Assembly: GCF_011806575.1 (NCBI RefSeq)
Contig: NZ_JAATOO010000005.1
Span: forward strand, 159,699 to 223,698
Direction of reading: 5' to 3'
Source: Vibrio hepatarius
Lineage (GTDB): Bacteria; Pseudomonadota; Gammaproteobacteria; Enterobacterales; Vibrionaceae
Length of the DNA: 64,000 nucleotides
The notes beneath the pieces were generated by a model. It saw only the letters and a list, made by a program, of their open reading frames with translations. It made no database searches and was not told the origin of the DNA. Below, piece after piece: positions 57,119 to 64,000 of this stretch. How positions within the stretch are numbered: position 1 is the first letter of the stretch; every line of letters starts with the position of its first letter. The position numbers and the translations under genes were made by a program.

Positions 57119-57736
57119 TTAATCGACGTGAATTTCAGTTTGCGGATACTCAGCGTGTTGAAACATCAGCTCAATATCACTTTTCAGCACGCGACTTTCA
57201 GATAATGGCGGTAACTCATCCAAGGCGAAAAAGCCGATATCCGAAATCTCAATATTAGTTTGTGGCTGACCAGATTCAAATCGACAGAGGAAAAACATCT
57301 TATAGATGTGTTGTGGGTATTTGGGTAGATAGGCATGCACATCGCGGTCTTTAATCGCCACCAGTTTGGGATGGCTGACGTGATAACCCGACTCTTCCAG
57401 TACTTCTCGAATCACACCAGTGGATGGGGTTTCGCAGACATCTGCCCAACCACCCGGCATGGTCCAGCAGTTATCTTCCCGCTCACGAACTAAGAGGATT
57501 TTACCGTCTTTGATCACACCAGCGCGTAAGTCCACTTTGGGAGTTGGGTAACCGACCTCTGGCACAAAAAGCTGTTCGACTCGCTCCACCGACATATTCG
57601 CTAACTGTGCGATCATTTGATGTGAAATATTGGCAATTTCGTCGAAACGCTCTAGATCGAACTTGTCTTTTGAATAGGCTTGCCCCGCTTGGCTTAACGC
57701 CTGCAACTGCTTAGCCCAGTTCATCCATTGGCTCAT
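57119..57736 (-). CDS. NUDIX hydrolase with N-terminal helical extension
   Basis: 205 aa; start after GGGGGAGGTCAT. An all-helical N-terminal region of about 60 residues precedes the NUDIX domain, whose box is intact (GGWADVCETPSTGVIREVLE then ESGY). This two-part form is seen in ADP-ribose-pyrophosphatase-like NUDIX proteins; the substrate is a nucleoside-diphosphate derivative. It ends 5 bases from the TetR gene, convergent. Confidence 0.9.
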   Translation of the reverse strand: MSQWMNWAKQLQALSQAGQAYSKDKFDLERFDEIANISHQMIAQLANMSVERVEQLFVPEVGYPTPKVDLRAGVIKDGKILLVREREDNCWTMPGGWADVCETPSTGVIREVLEESGYHVSHPKLVAIKDRDVHAYLPKYPQHIYKMFFLCRFESGQPQTNIEISDIGFFALDELPPLSESRVLKSDIELMFQHAEYPQTEIHVD

Positions 57737-57778
57737 ATGACCTCCCCCGTTTTTCGTCTTAAATTGTAAGCCGAGTGG

Positions 57779-58153
57779 TCACTTATCTGATGGATGTGCT
57801 ATCCCATCGGCAATCCTAACAGGTTCCAACTCGTACGGATTAACTCCTTCAAGACAAGCTACATTGATCGCAAATTGATGCGGGTTTGAACGACGTTGGT
57901 GATGAGTGTAGATACCACAAGTCTTACAAAAATAGTGCTTCGCCGTCATAGTATTGAATTGATACAAAGTCAGGTTTTCTTCTCCCTGAACAATGCGAAG
58001 ATTTTCCAGCAATATCGACGCGGCAATTGCGCCCCTTTTACGGCACATCGAACAGGTACATCGCCTTGGGTCTTCCAAGCCATTGGGCATAGTCAATTCC
58101 AGTACCACCGCACCGCAATGGCAACTCGCTCTATGTATTGGTTTGATGTCCAT
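57779..58153 (-). CDS. GFA-family protein (glutathione-dependent formaldehyde-activating fold)
   Basis: 124 aa; start after AAGGAGTATAGAT. Zinc-ligand cysteines in ASCHCGAVVLEL, RCTCSMCRKRGA and FCKTCGIYTHH, as in Gfa/CENP-V domain proteins. Biochemical role uncertain; glutathione binding is likely but not certain. Confidence 0.9.
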   Translation of the reverse strand: MDIKPIHRASCHCGAVVLELTMPNGLEDPRRCTCSMCRKRGAIAASILLENLRIVQGEENLTLYQFNTMTAKHYFCKTCGIYTHHQRRSNPHQFAINVACLEGVNPYELEPVRIADGIAHPSDK

Positions 58154-58172
58154 ATCTATACTCCTTGTTTCG

Positions 58173-58523
58173 CTAGATAAACTGCAGCACTAAGCAGGTA
58201 ATGAACGCAGGCATACCCGCGATAAACAGCACAAAGCCAGTTTGATAGTTTTGGCGGTAGTGCTTTTGTTGCTCTTGTTCGAAATCGTGCCCTTTGACCA
58301 TGCTGTAAACTTTATCGGTGCGTGAATTATCCAAACGTGTCGTTTTACTGTGGATTCCACCTTCCCACATCAGCTTGGCGCAAATCCAAATTACGATGAC
58401 GATAAAGAACAGAAAATCGACAAGATTGGTCGCTTTGAAAAACGCCACATATTGGGAAAGGACAAACACCACCAAGGCAGCCGCGAGATTGATCAACACG
58501 ACTGTTTTTAACAGATGCAACAA
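58173..58523 (-). CDS. Small inner-membrane protein, unknown
   Basis: 116 aa. TTG start at 58523 with GGAGG seven bases upstream, a good site for a rare start. Three hydrophobic segments (about 5-24, 34-52 and 95-115) flank a charged loop (SKTTRLDNSRTDKVY). No domain recognised; possibly DUF3899-like. It lies 19 bases upstream of the GFA gene on the same strand and may be co-transcribed. Confidence 0.65.
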   Translation of the reverse strand: MLHLLKTVVLINLAAALVVFVLSQYVAFFKATNLVDFLFFIVIVIWICAKLMWEGGIHSKTTRLDNSRTDKVYSMVKGHDFEQEQQKHYRQNYQTGFVLFIAGMPAFITCLVLQFI

Positions 58524-58578
58524 CTCAATACCTCCATTTAACTCAGCACGCGATACGTGCTGAGCGTGTCAGTGCAGC

Positions 58579-59031
58579 CTAGCTCACCGACAGCGACATC
58601 ATTTTGTAGTCCGAATCGTTAAAGCCAATTTTTTCGTACGCTCGTTTGGCGATTGCATTGCTTTTGTGTACATAGATTCGTAATTCGAGTCCGCCTTTAC
58701 GACGCATCTCATCTTCAACCACGTTAATCAACTTGCCCATCAAACCTTGTCCACGATATTCCGGTTTGATGTACATGCTTTGAATCCACCAATAGTAACC
58801 CGCGTTCCAGTCACTCCATTCTTTGACCGCAGATACGTTGCCACAAGGACAATCATTCTCGTCGACAAGCACCCAATAAGTCGCGATCGAACTGTCATGT
58901 AACGCAGCGCTGATTCCTCGTTCGAGTGTCTCTGGAATCTTGGTAACATTCTCAGCTTCGCGCGCTTCTTCTACAGTAAATTCAATAAGATCGGGTAAAT
59001 CACTTAAGTCGGCTTTTCTTACTTCCATCAT
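58579..59031 (-). CDS. GNAT-family N-acetyltransferase
   Basis: 150 aa from tandem ATG codons at 59031/59028 with AAGGAGTGCAG upstream. Acetyl-CoA-binding motif A visible as YIKPEYRGQGLMGKLINVVE, and motif B as YVHKSNAIAKRAYEKIGF. Substrate unknown. Confidence 0.9.
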   Translation of the reverse strand: MMEVRKADLSDLPDLIEFTVEEAREAENVTKIPETLERGISAALHDSSIATYWVLVDENDCPCGNVSAVKEWSDWNAGYYWWIQSMYIKPEYRGQGLMGKLINVVEDEMRRKGGLELRIYVHKSNAIAKRAYEKIGFNDSDYKMMSLSVS

Positions 59032-59213
59032 CTGCACTCCTTGGCTTGCTAGGATATTTTTTATTTGGGTGAGTATTTTTTCCTGCTTAACCACTTTGCC
59101 TGATAAAAAGTCGCTTAGTCTACGCTTTCTGGTCAGCTATTTATGCCGAAGTACGATAGTTTGAACTGAGTCATCTCATGGATAGTGCGTATCTAGTTTT
59201 TTGTTGACCTACA

Positions 59214-59783
59214 TCACTGGTGGGTCACGTAATTCTCTTTGCTTTGCCACTGTTGTCGAGTGATACGATACAAACAGTGTCGCTCTAGTGGATGACCAAC
59301 TTCGAGTTTCGGGTGGTTAAAATCTTGTCCAGTATTTTCCATTCCTAACTTTTGCATCACTCGTTGCGATGGTTGATTTGGGAGCGCGGTAAAGGCGTAG
59401 ACTTCTGCACGCTTCAAGGTATCAAATGCAAACTCTAGGACCTTTTCGGCCGCTTCTGGAGCGTAGCCAAAACCCCAAAACTCAGCAGCTAATCGCCAGC
59501 CGATTTCAACAAAAGGCGCGTTTGGAATATCACTGTTTTCATCTTGATAATGCAAACCGACAAAACCGATTAATTGCCCAGTAGCTTTCAACTCCACCGC
59601 CCAAAATCCCCAACCACGCTCTGCAATTAGGCGGCGCATCAAATCCAATTGGTCATCGCTTTGCTGCTTGGATAATGTATGGGGGAAATAGCGCATTACC
59701 TTGCTATCTGAGCATAGCTTTGCGTAAAACTCATAATCACTTTGCTGCCAATCTCGGATTCGTAATCGCTCAGTTTCCATCAT
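59214..59783 (-). CDS. GNAT-family acetyltransferase, RimJ/RimL type
   Basis: 189 aa from the ATG at 59783 with AAGGTGCATAAT upstream. Opens with METERLRIRDWQQSDYEFYA, the usual RimJ-like start; GFVGLHYQDENS, EIGWRLAAEFWGFGYAPEAA and the C-terminal ALPNQPSQRVMQKLGM follow. Could acetylate a ribosomal protein, an antibiotic or a small amine. Divergent from ribB. Confidence 0.9.
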   Translation of the reverse strand: MMETERLRIRDWQQSDYEFYAKLCSDSKVMRYFPHTLSKQQSDDQLDLMRRLIAERGWGFWAVELKATGQLIGFVGLHYQDENSDIPNAPFVEIGWRLAAEFWGFGYAPEAAEKVLEFAFDTLKRAEVYAFTALPNQPSQRVMQKLGMENTGQDFNHPKLEVGHPLERHCLYRITRQQWQSKENYVTHQ

Positions 59784-59971
59784 ATTATGCACCTTTACGC
59801 TCAACAGGAACTGATACTCTACCCACTTCATTCTTCAACCCCAAGCCTTGTTTAAGAAATCTTCAGTGGTGAGGGTGAAAGCGTGCTCGGACTAAAGATC
59901 CGCGTGAGTCATTATTGCTTTTATTATTAGAAGCGATAGAATCCCAACGCTACTTAGCAAACGTTTAATTT

Positions 59972-60107
59972 ATTCTCAGGGCGGGGCGAAATTCCCCACC
60001 GGCGGTATACCTGTTTTTTAGGTGAGCCCGCGAGCGCTCGATTCGTCGAGGTCAGCAGATCTGGTGAGATGCCAGAGCCGACGGTTACAGTCCGGATGAG
60101 AGAGAAT
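59972..60107 (+). ncRNA. FMN riboswitch (RFN element) controlling ribB
   Basis: P1 pairs ATTCTC (59972-59977) with GAGAAT (60102-60107). Conserved pieces of the RFN fold are visible: AGGGCGGGGCGAAATTCCCC, ACCGGCGGTA, GAGCCCGCGAGCG, TGGTGAGATGCCAGAGCCGA, and GGTTACAGTCCGGATGAGAG. It precedes ribB, so flavin mononucleotide should reduce its expression. Confidence 0.97.
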
Positions 60108-60113
60108 GAAAAC

Positions 60114-60164
60114 ACACCAACGCTTTAGGCCTATTGTCCTAGCAAGCTTGGTGTATTTCGTTTT
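60114..60164 (+). terminator. Terminator-like expression platform of the FMN riboswitch
   Basis: ACACCAA (60114-60120) pairs with TTGGTGT (60148-60154), with inner GCTT/AAGC and TAGG/CCTA stems, followed by ATTTCGTTTT. The position 7 bases after the aptamer suggests FMN-promoted termination, although control at translation cannot be excluded. Confidence 0.6.
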
Positions 60165-60355
60165 GACTGAAGTATGGAAATTGCATCGAGTTGACGTCTA
60201 TCTGTTATCTGTGTGCCTAAGGTACGAGATAGCTGCGTCAAAATTTCACAGATGTGCGATTGTGCGTTGAGCACTTCGTGTAGCTTTTTGTGTGCTTTTA
60301 ATCCATTCTTCAATCCTCATGTATGCCCTGATTCTGGTGATATTTAGGAGTAACC

Positions 60356-61012
60356 ATGAATCAGTCATCACTACTTGCCGAATTCGGCGACCCAATCACT
60401 CGCGTTGAAAACGCACTGATCGCACTTAAAGAAGGTCGTGGCGTTTTGCTTCTTGACGATGAAGATCGTGAGAACGAAGGCGATATTATCTATTCTGTTG
60501 AACACCTTACGACTGAGCAAATGGCGCTGATGATCCGCGAATGCAGCGGTATTGTGTGTCTGTGCTTAACGGGTGAACAAGCAGATAAACTTGATTTGCC
60601 ACCGATGGTCGTCAACAACAACAGTGCGAATCAAACTGCGTTTACCGTTTCTATCGAAGCGAAAGTCGGTGTAACCACTGGCGTGTCTGCACAAGACCGC
60701 GTAACAACGATAAAAACCGCAGCAAACCCAACCGCTCAACCAACAGACCTTGCTCGTCCAGGCCACGTTTTCCCATTACGTGCGCGTAAAGGCGGTGTGA
60801 TGACTCGTCGCGGTCACACAGAAGGCACAATCGATCTAATGCAAATGGCAGGGCTACAACCTGCTGGCGTATTGTGTGAGCTCACCAACCCAGACGGTTC
60901 AATGAGCAAAACGCCGGAGATTATCGCTTTTGGCAAACTGCATAACATGCCAGTGTTGACCATCGAAGACATGGTTGAATACCGCAAGCAGTTCGATTTG
61001 AAACTCGCTTAA
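60356..61012 (+). CDS. ribB: 3,4-dihydroxy-2-butanone 4-phosphate synthase
   Basis: 218 aa; start after TAGGAGTAACC. Signature [20 protein letters not shown] (metal-binding acidic loop), [43 protein letters not shown] with GHTE. Stand-alone RibB, without a fused RibA domain. It makes the four-carbon precursor of the riboflavin xylene ring from ribulose 5-phosphate. Controlled by the FMN riboswitch upstream, and followed by its own terminator. Confidence 0.97.
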   Translation: MNQSSLLAEFGDPITRVENALIALKEGRGVLLLDDEDRENEGDIIYSVEHLTTEQMALMIRECSGIVCLCLTGEQADKLDLPPMVVNNNSANQTAFTVSIEAKVGVTTGVSAQDRVTTIKTAANPTAQPTDLARPGHVFPLRARKGGVMTRRGHTEGTIDLMQMAGLQPAGVLCELTNPDGSMSKTPEIIAFGKLHNMPVLTIEDMVEYRKQFDLKLA

Positions 61013-61018
61013 TCCAAC

Positions 61019-61047
61019 AAGGCCAAGCTGATAAACTTGGCCTTTTT
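61019..61047 (+). terminator. Terminator after ribB
   Basis: AAGGCCAAG, loop, CTTGGCC, then TTTTT. It lies 6 bases after the ribB stop. Confidence 0.9.
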
Positions 61048-61073
61048 GTTATCACTTTAAAAGCGACCCCACC

Positions 61074-61634
61074 TTGGCAAACCATCTCGACAATCACATC
61101 ATACGACTCATCGAACAAGACCCAATCAGGCGTGAGGCACTGGGGCATGTCGCAAGCCTTCATTTACCCGATTGCTATCTTGCCGCTGGCTTTGTTCGTA
61201 ATCTGGTGTGGGATCATTTGCATCACAAGACTCAAGCAACGCCACTCAATGATGTCGATGTGATCTACTTTGATACCGATGAAGTAGAAAACGATGCCCA
61301 CCTCGTTTACGAAGCAGAACTAACGCGCCGAATGCCGACGCTCAATTGGCAAGTAAGAAATCAAGCCAAGATGCACCAAAGAAATGGTGATACGCCCTAC
61401 TCCGATTCACTGGATGCGATGAGTCATTGGCCAGAAAAAGAAACAGCGGTCGCGATCAGACAGATCAAAAAAGGCAGCTACCAGTGTATTGCTGCCTTTG
61501 GTTTTGAGTCTTTGTTTGAGCTTAAGATTAGCCACAATCCCAAGCGTTCGCTCGCGCTATTTGAACAACGTGTTACTGCTAAGCAATGGCGAACGATATG
61601 GCCAAAACTAACCGTTATGACTCACTCAAATTAG
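61074..61634 (+). CDS. Nucleotidyltransferase-fold protein (NTP_transf_6 / DUF925-like)
   Basis: About 186 aa. LPDCYLAAGFVRNLVWDHLH and LNDVDVIYFD form the nucleotidyltransferase pattern (GG-like motif altered, DxD present). The ending WRTIWPKLTVM suits the family. Start is doubtful: in this frame there is no ATG or GTG between an upstream stop and the conserved region, so TTG at 61074 is assumed, with no ribosome binding site, directly after the ribB terminator. Its stop overlaps that of the MFS gene by 4 bases. Confidence 0.8.
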   Translation: MANHLDNHIIRLIEQDPIRREALGHVASLHLPDCYLAAGFVRNLVWDHLHHKTQATPLNDVDVIYFDTDEVENDAHLVYEAELTRRMPTLNWQVRNQAKMHQRNGDTPYSDSLDAMSHWPEKETAVAIRQIKKGSYQCIAAFGFESLFELKISHNPKRSLALFEQRVTAKQWRTIWPKLTVMTHSN

Positions 61635-62842
61635 GATGCCGTAGAGCTCGCTTCGATTGGTTTACTCCGCGCTTGACTGCTTTTGATTGAAAACAATATC
61701 AACAACGCAAAAGCGATAACTGACGAAACCAAACTTACGTACAAGGTGCTGTAGTAGTTAAACAGCTCACCGACAAATCCCACCGATAAACTCGCGACCA
61801 ACATGGCGATGTTCATCATACTCGAGAATAGAGTTGACGCTGTACCTAGACGATCCCGCATCATATCTTGCAGCACCACCATACCCAGAGTCGCGCACAC
61901 ACCAATATAGAAGCCATTTAGCAACTGCGCCGCTAACATCGCTGAGAACGAAGTATTAAACATCATCACTAGATAGAACACGCAACCAATCGCAACGCCT
62001 AGCGTCATCACCTTAATTGCACCAAACTTCTCAGCCATCTTGCCCGCACTTAACATGACTGGGATTTCAAACGCAGCCGCCGCGCCAAACAGCAGTCCGA
62101 GCCAACTTGGATCGACTTTCAATTCTTGTGATAAATAAAGCGGCATACTGGTGATATAGAGATTGTTCGCAGCAAAGGTACACACCACGATCACGCAATA
62201 AAGCACAATCATGGCGCTGATTCCGCCTGACATAGAAGCAGGTTGATCGCTTTGCGCTTCTTTGGTTTCTTTCGCCACAACACTGGACGGAAGATACTTA
62301 ACAATCACCAAGATAGCCAAACTGACCACGGCAGCAGACACACTAAACGCAGCGCTAAAACCATAAGTCGCCTTCAATATAAATGCAGCAGGAGGGCCAA
62401 AAACCCACGCAATCGCGATCCCTGCACGCATCGTCGAGAGGAAAGTCGTGCTGTCTTTAACATAGCGGTCGCCATACTCTCGCCCTAGTGCAAATAGTTG
62501 GCCAAACGACGCGCCACTTACGCTACCAAACACCGTTGCGACAGCCACAGCGGTCCAATAGTCACGCACAAAAATGAAGCTCCCCACAGTGACCAAATAA
62601 CAACTCAGCGAGACCACTAAAATCGCTTTACGTTGCCAGTTACGATCCGACTGCCTTGCAATCAACTGCGATACAATCACTGAACTGACAATCGCCATCA
62701 CCATGTAGACGCTGAGCATCATTGGCGAGGCACCAAGTTCTTCAACAATAAATAGGCTGGATAGTGGATAGAAAAATGCACCGCATAGACCGGTGACGAA
62801 TGCGGTAAGGACGAACAATAAAGCGGTTTTGTCTTTAAACAT
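61631..62842 (-). CDS. MFS transporter, sugar-efflux (SET) like
   Basis: 403 aa, twelve membrane segments. N-terminal FVTGLCGAFFYPLSSLFIVE, RQSDRNWQRKAILVVSLSCY and the central AWVFGPPAAFILKATYGFSA are reminiscent of SetA/SetB sugar efflux proteins. The middle loop is charged. Divergent from an AraC-family regulator 179 bases away, so controlled sugar or glycoside export is plausible. Confidence 0.85.
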   Translation of the reverse strand: MFKDKTALLFVLTAFVTGLCGAFFYPLSSLFIVEELGASPMMLSVYMVMAIVSSVIVSQLIARQSDRNWQRKAILVVSLSCYLVTVGSFIFVRDYWTAVAVATVFGSVSGASFGQLFALGREYGDRYVKDSTTFLSTMRAGIAIAWVFGPPAAFILKATYGFSAAFSVSAAVVSLAILVIVKYLPSSVVAKETKEAQSDQPASMSGGISAMIVLYCVIVVCTFAANNLYITSMPLYLSQELKVDPSWLGLLFGAAAAFEIPVMLSAGKMAEKFGAIKVMTLGVAIGCVFYLVMMFNTSFSAMLAAQLLNGFYIGVCATLGMVVLQDMMRDRLGTASTLFSSMMNIAMLVASLSVGFVGELFNYYSTLYVSLVSSVIAFALLILFSIKSSQARSKPIEASSTAS

Positions 62843-63021
62843 TTAGGCTCCTATAAGCGAATGACCACTTTGTTACAACCCTGACAGTCTACTCAAATAT
62901 CAGTGGTGCAATTGATAGTATTCGACCCACCTCTAATACTAATCATTCAAGATAACGAGTTACTTTGACAGCAGAGAAACAGCTGATCTAGCCTAAACAG
63001 CGAAAGTCAGGAGCAACGAGC

Positions 63022-63906
63022 ATGAAACCATTCATTGAAAATGTCCTTAACGCCACCAGTCGCGACTGGACGGTACGTGAGTACCACTGCCGAGTGCATA
63101 AACAAGAGTTTTCATGTTCGTGGCACTACCACAATGAGTACGAATTGGTACTTTATCAAGACCCTCATGATGTATTTAGCGGCAGCTATCTAGCTGGTGA
63201 TGCCATTGGCGAAATCCACCACAATACCGCCTTGCTTTATGGGCCGGGGTTGCCCCATATGCTCACGGGACAGATTCTGGGAACAGAAGAAAAAGCGCAC
63301 CATTCGATCATTGTCTGGTTTAAACAGCCTTGGATAGAAAGTCTGCAAGCCACGATTCCTGAAGCGCGCAACATTAAACGCCTATTGGAACAGGCTTCCT
63401 ACGGAGTAAAATTCAGCGCAGACACATCACAAAAGGTCGCGGAGCTGTTATCAGGGATTGACGCAGTCGAACGCCAATATCAAGCGGTTCGCGTAATCGA
63501 AGTACTACTGTTACTTTCTAATGATAGCGAGTACTTACGTCTCTCCTCTTCTCCTTACCGACTCAAACAACTATCCGGTGACCAAGACGCTTATCAAAAA
63601 GTCGAACGTGCCACTCGATTTATCGAAGAAAACTACAACACATCAATAAAAATATCTGACTTATGTAAGGCACTGCACATCAGCGAGAGTTCTGCCTATC
63701 GACTGTTTGAAAAGCACTATGGAATGAGTTTTTCTGACCATGTGAAGCAATTTAGAATCGGCAAAGCCTGCGAGTTGCTCGCCAGTACGTCACTCCCAAT
63801 TTCACTCGTTGCAGAAAGAACCGGATTTCAGAACCTGTCCAACTTCAACCGCCAATTCAAAGCGGTTAAAGAGATGACACCGAGTACGTTTAGAAGTCGG
63901 TTTTAG
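63022..63906 (+). CDS. AraC-family regulator with cupin sensor domain
   Basis: 294 aa; start preceded by AGGAGCAACGAGC. The N-terminal cupin contains CSWHYHNEYELVLYQD and AGDAIGEIHHNTALLYGPGL, and the C-terminal double HTH contains ISDLCKALHISESSAYRLFE, and SLVAERTGFQNLSNFNRQFK. Likely sugar-responsive regulator of the divergent MFS gene. Confidence 0.9.
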   Translation: MKPFIENVLNATSRDWTVREYHCRVHKQEFSCSWHYHNEYELVLYQDPHDVFSGSYLAGDAIGEIHHNTALLYGPGLPHMLTGQILGTEEKAHHSIIVWFKQPWIESLQATIPEARNIKRLLEQASYGVKFSADTSQKVAELLSGIDAVERQYQAVRVIEVLLLLSNDSEYLRLSSSPYRLKQLSGDQDAYQKVERATRFIEENYNTSIKISDLCKALHISESSAYRLFEKHYGMSFSDHVKQFRIGKACELLASTSLPISLVAERTGFQNLSNFNRQFKAVKEMTPSTFRSRF

Positions 63907-63919
63907 TCTAAAGTCAGGA

Positions 63920-64000
63920 TTACGCAAAAATGAGATCTTGCTTCGGGCGGATTTTTGCTCGCGCGGGCAACTTCTTGCTCGATTTAAGCAACTTATTGCT
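63920..64000 (-). other. Possible 3' end of a gene running off the window
   Basis: The minus strand is open from the window edge to a TAA at 63920-63922, giving 26 basic residues ending KQDLIFA. A second frame is also open here, so coding cannot be settled. It would be convergent with the AraC gene. Confidence 0.25.

Larger units (their letters stand above)
59784..60355 (+). promoter_or_regulatory. ribB promoter and long leader
   Basis: 572 bases without a gene. A promoter-like pair TTGCTT (59915-59920) and TAGAAT (59937-59942) with a 16-base spacer lies 30 bases before the FMN riboswitch. The leader then contains the aptamer, a terminator-like hairpin and about 190 further bases up to the ribB ribosome binding site (TAGGAGTAACC). 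Confidence 0.65.

Noticed and set aside
60131..60313. 60-codon minus-strand frame in the ribB leader
   Set aside because: Lies within the riboswitch expression platform and has no independent evidence of coding.
63930..64000. Repeated TTGCTCG-like words at the window end, as a tandem repeat or array
   Set aside because: Copies are short, irregularly spaced and degenerate; the window ends before any pattern can be confirmed.

Overview
The window reads as a chromosomal segment from a marine gamma-proteobacterium, most likely a Vibrio. This is a judgement from remembered protein families (FMN-riboswitch ribB, an L-ascorbate ula cluster with fused IIC-IIB, an Aeromonas/Vibrio-type prolyl aminopeptidase, HD-GYP and hybrid kinase signalling, DUF6404-like and YrbL-like proteins) and not from a database search. 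I see no rRNA, tRNA, CRISPR array, insertion sequence or phage gene. The content is accessory metabolism, transport and regulation, with many regulator/target pairs transcribed divergently.

Layout. 1-7.2 kb: an ABC exporter, then a divergent HD-GYP response regulator and a very large hybrid histidine kinase. 7.2-12.2 kb: AraC/LysE, pirin, prolyl aminopeptidase and a LysR regulator. 12.7-15.3 kb: a fold-III amino-acid racemase with a YfcC/ArcD-type carrier; the carrier has an anomalous G/A-rich stretch inside a conserved motif. 15.4-23.1 kb: a complete L-ascorbate utilisation locus (ulaR-ulaG one way; ulaAB fusion, ulaC, ulaF, a HAD phosphatase, ulaD and ulaE the other) around a long operator region with helically phased repeats. 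23.7-28.4 kb: LysR, radical-SAM sulfatase maturase and a serine-type arylsulfatase. 28.5-32 kb: RpiR regulator, glucose-family PTS IICB and NanE, a predicted amino-sugar module probably for N-acetylmannosamine. 32-37.5 kb: MFS/XRE pair, EamA exporter, Ada, a VOC protein and ArfB. 37.5-42 kb: an RND efflux pump. 42-47 kb: nitroreductase/LysR, small proteins, a thioesterase and an ABC-F ATPase. 47.4-53.6 kb: NapH/NapG divergent from a 1407-residue formate dehydrogenase fused to a GltD-like flavoprotein; the shared control region has a perfect FNR box and a NarL/NarP-type 7-2-7 site. 53.6-59.8 kb: small enzymes, an AT-rich stretch carrying a YrbL-like kinase-fold protein, an HPP/TetR pair with a double palindromic operator, NUDIX, GFA and two GNAT proteins. 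59.9-64 kb: FMN riboswitch and ribB, a nucleotidyltransferase-like protein, an MFS sugar-efflux protein and an AraC regulator.

The loci most worth following up are the fused formate dehydrogenase with NapGH, the ula operon with an embedded HAD phosphatase, the PTS-NanE-RpiR module, the serine-type sulfatase pair, the racemase/carrier pair, and the suspect sequence in the carrier. Where the longest open frame begins upstream of a good ribosome binding site or of the family N-terminus, I shortened the gene and say so.
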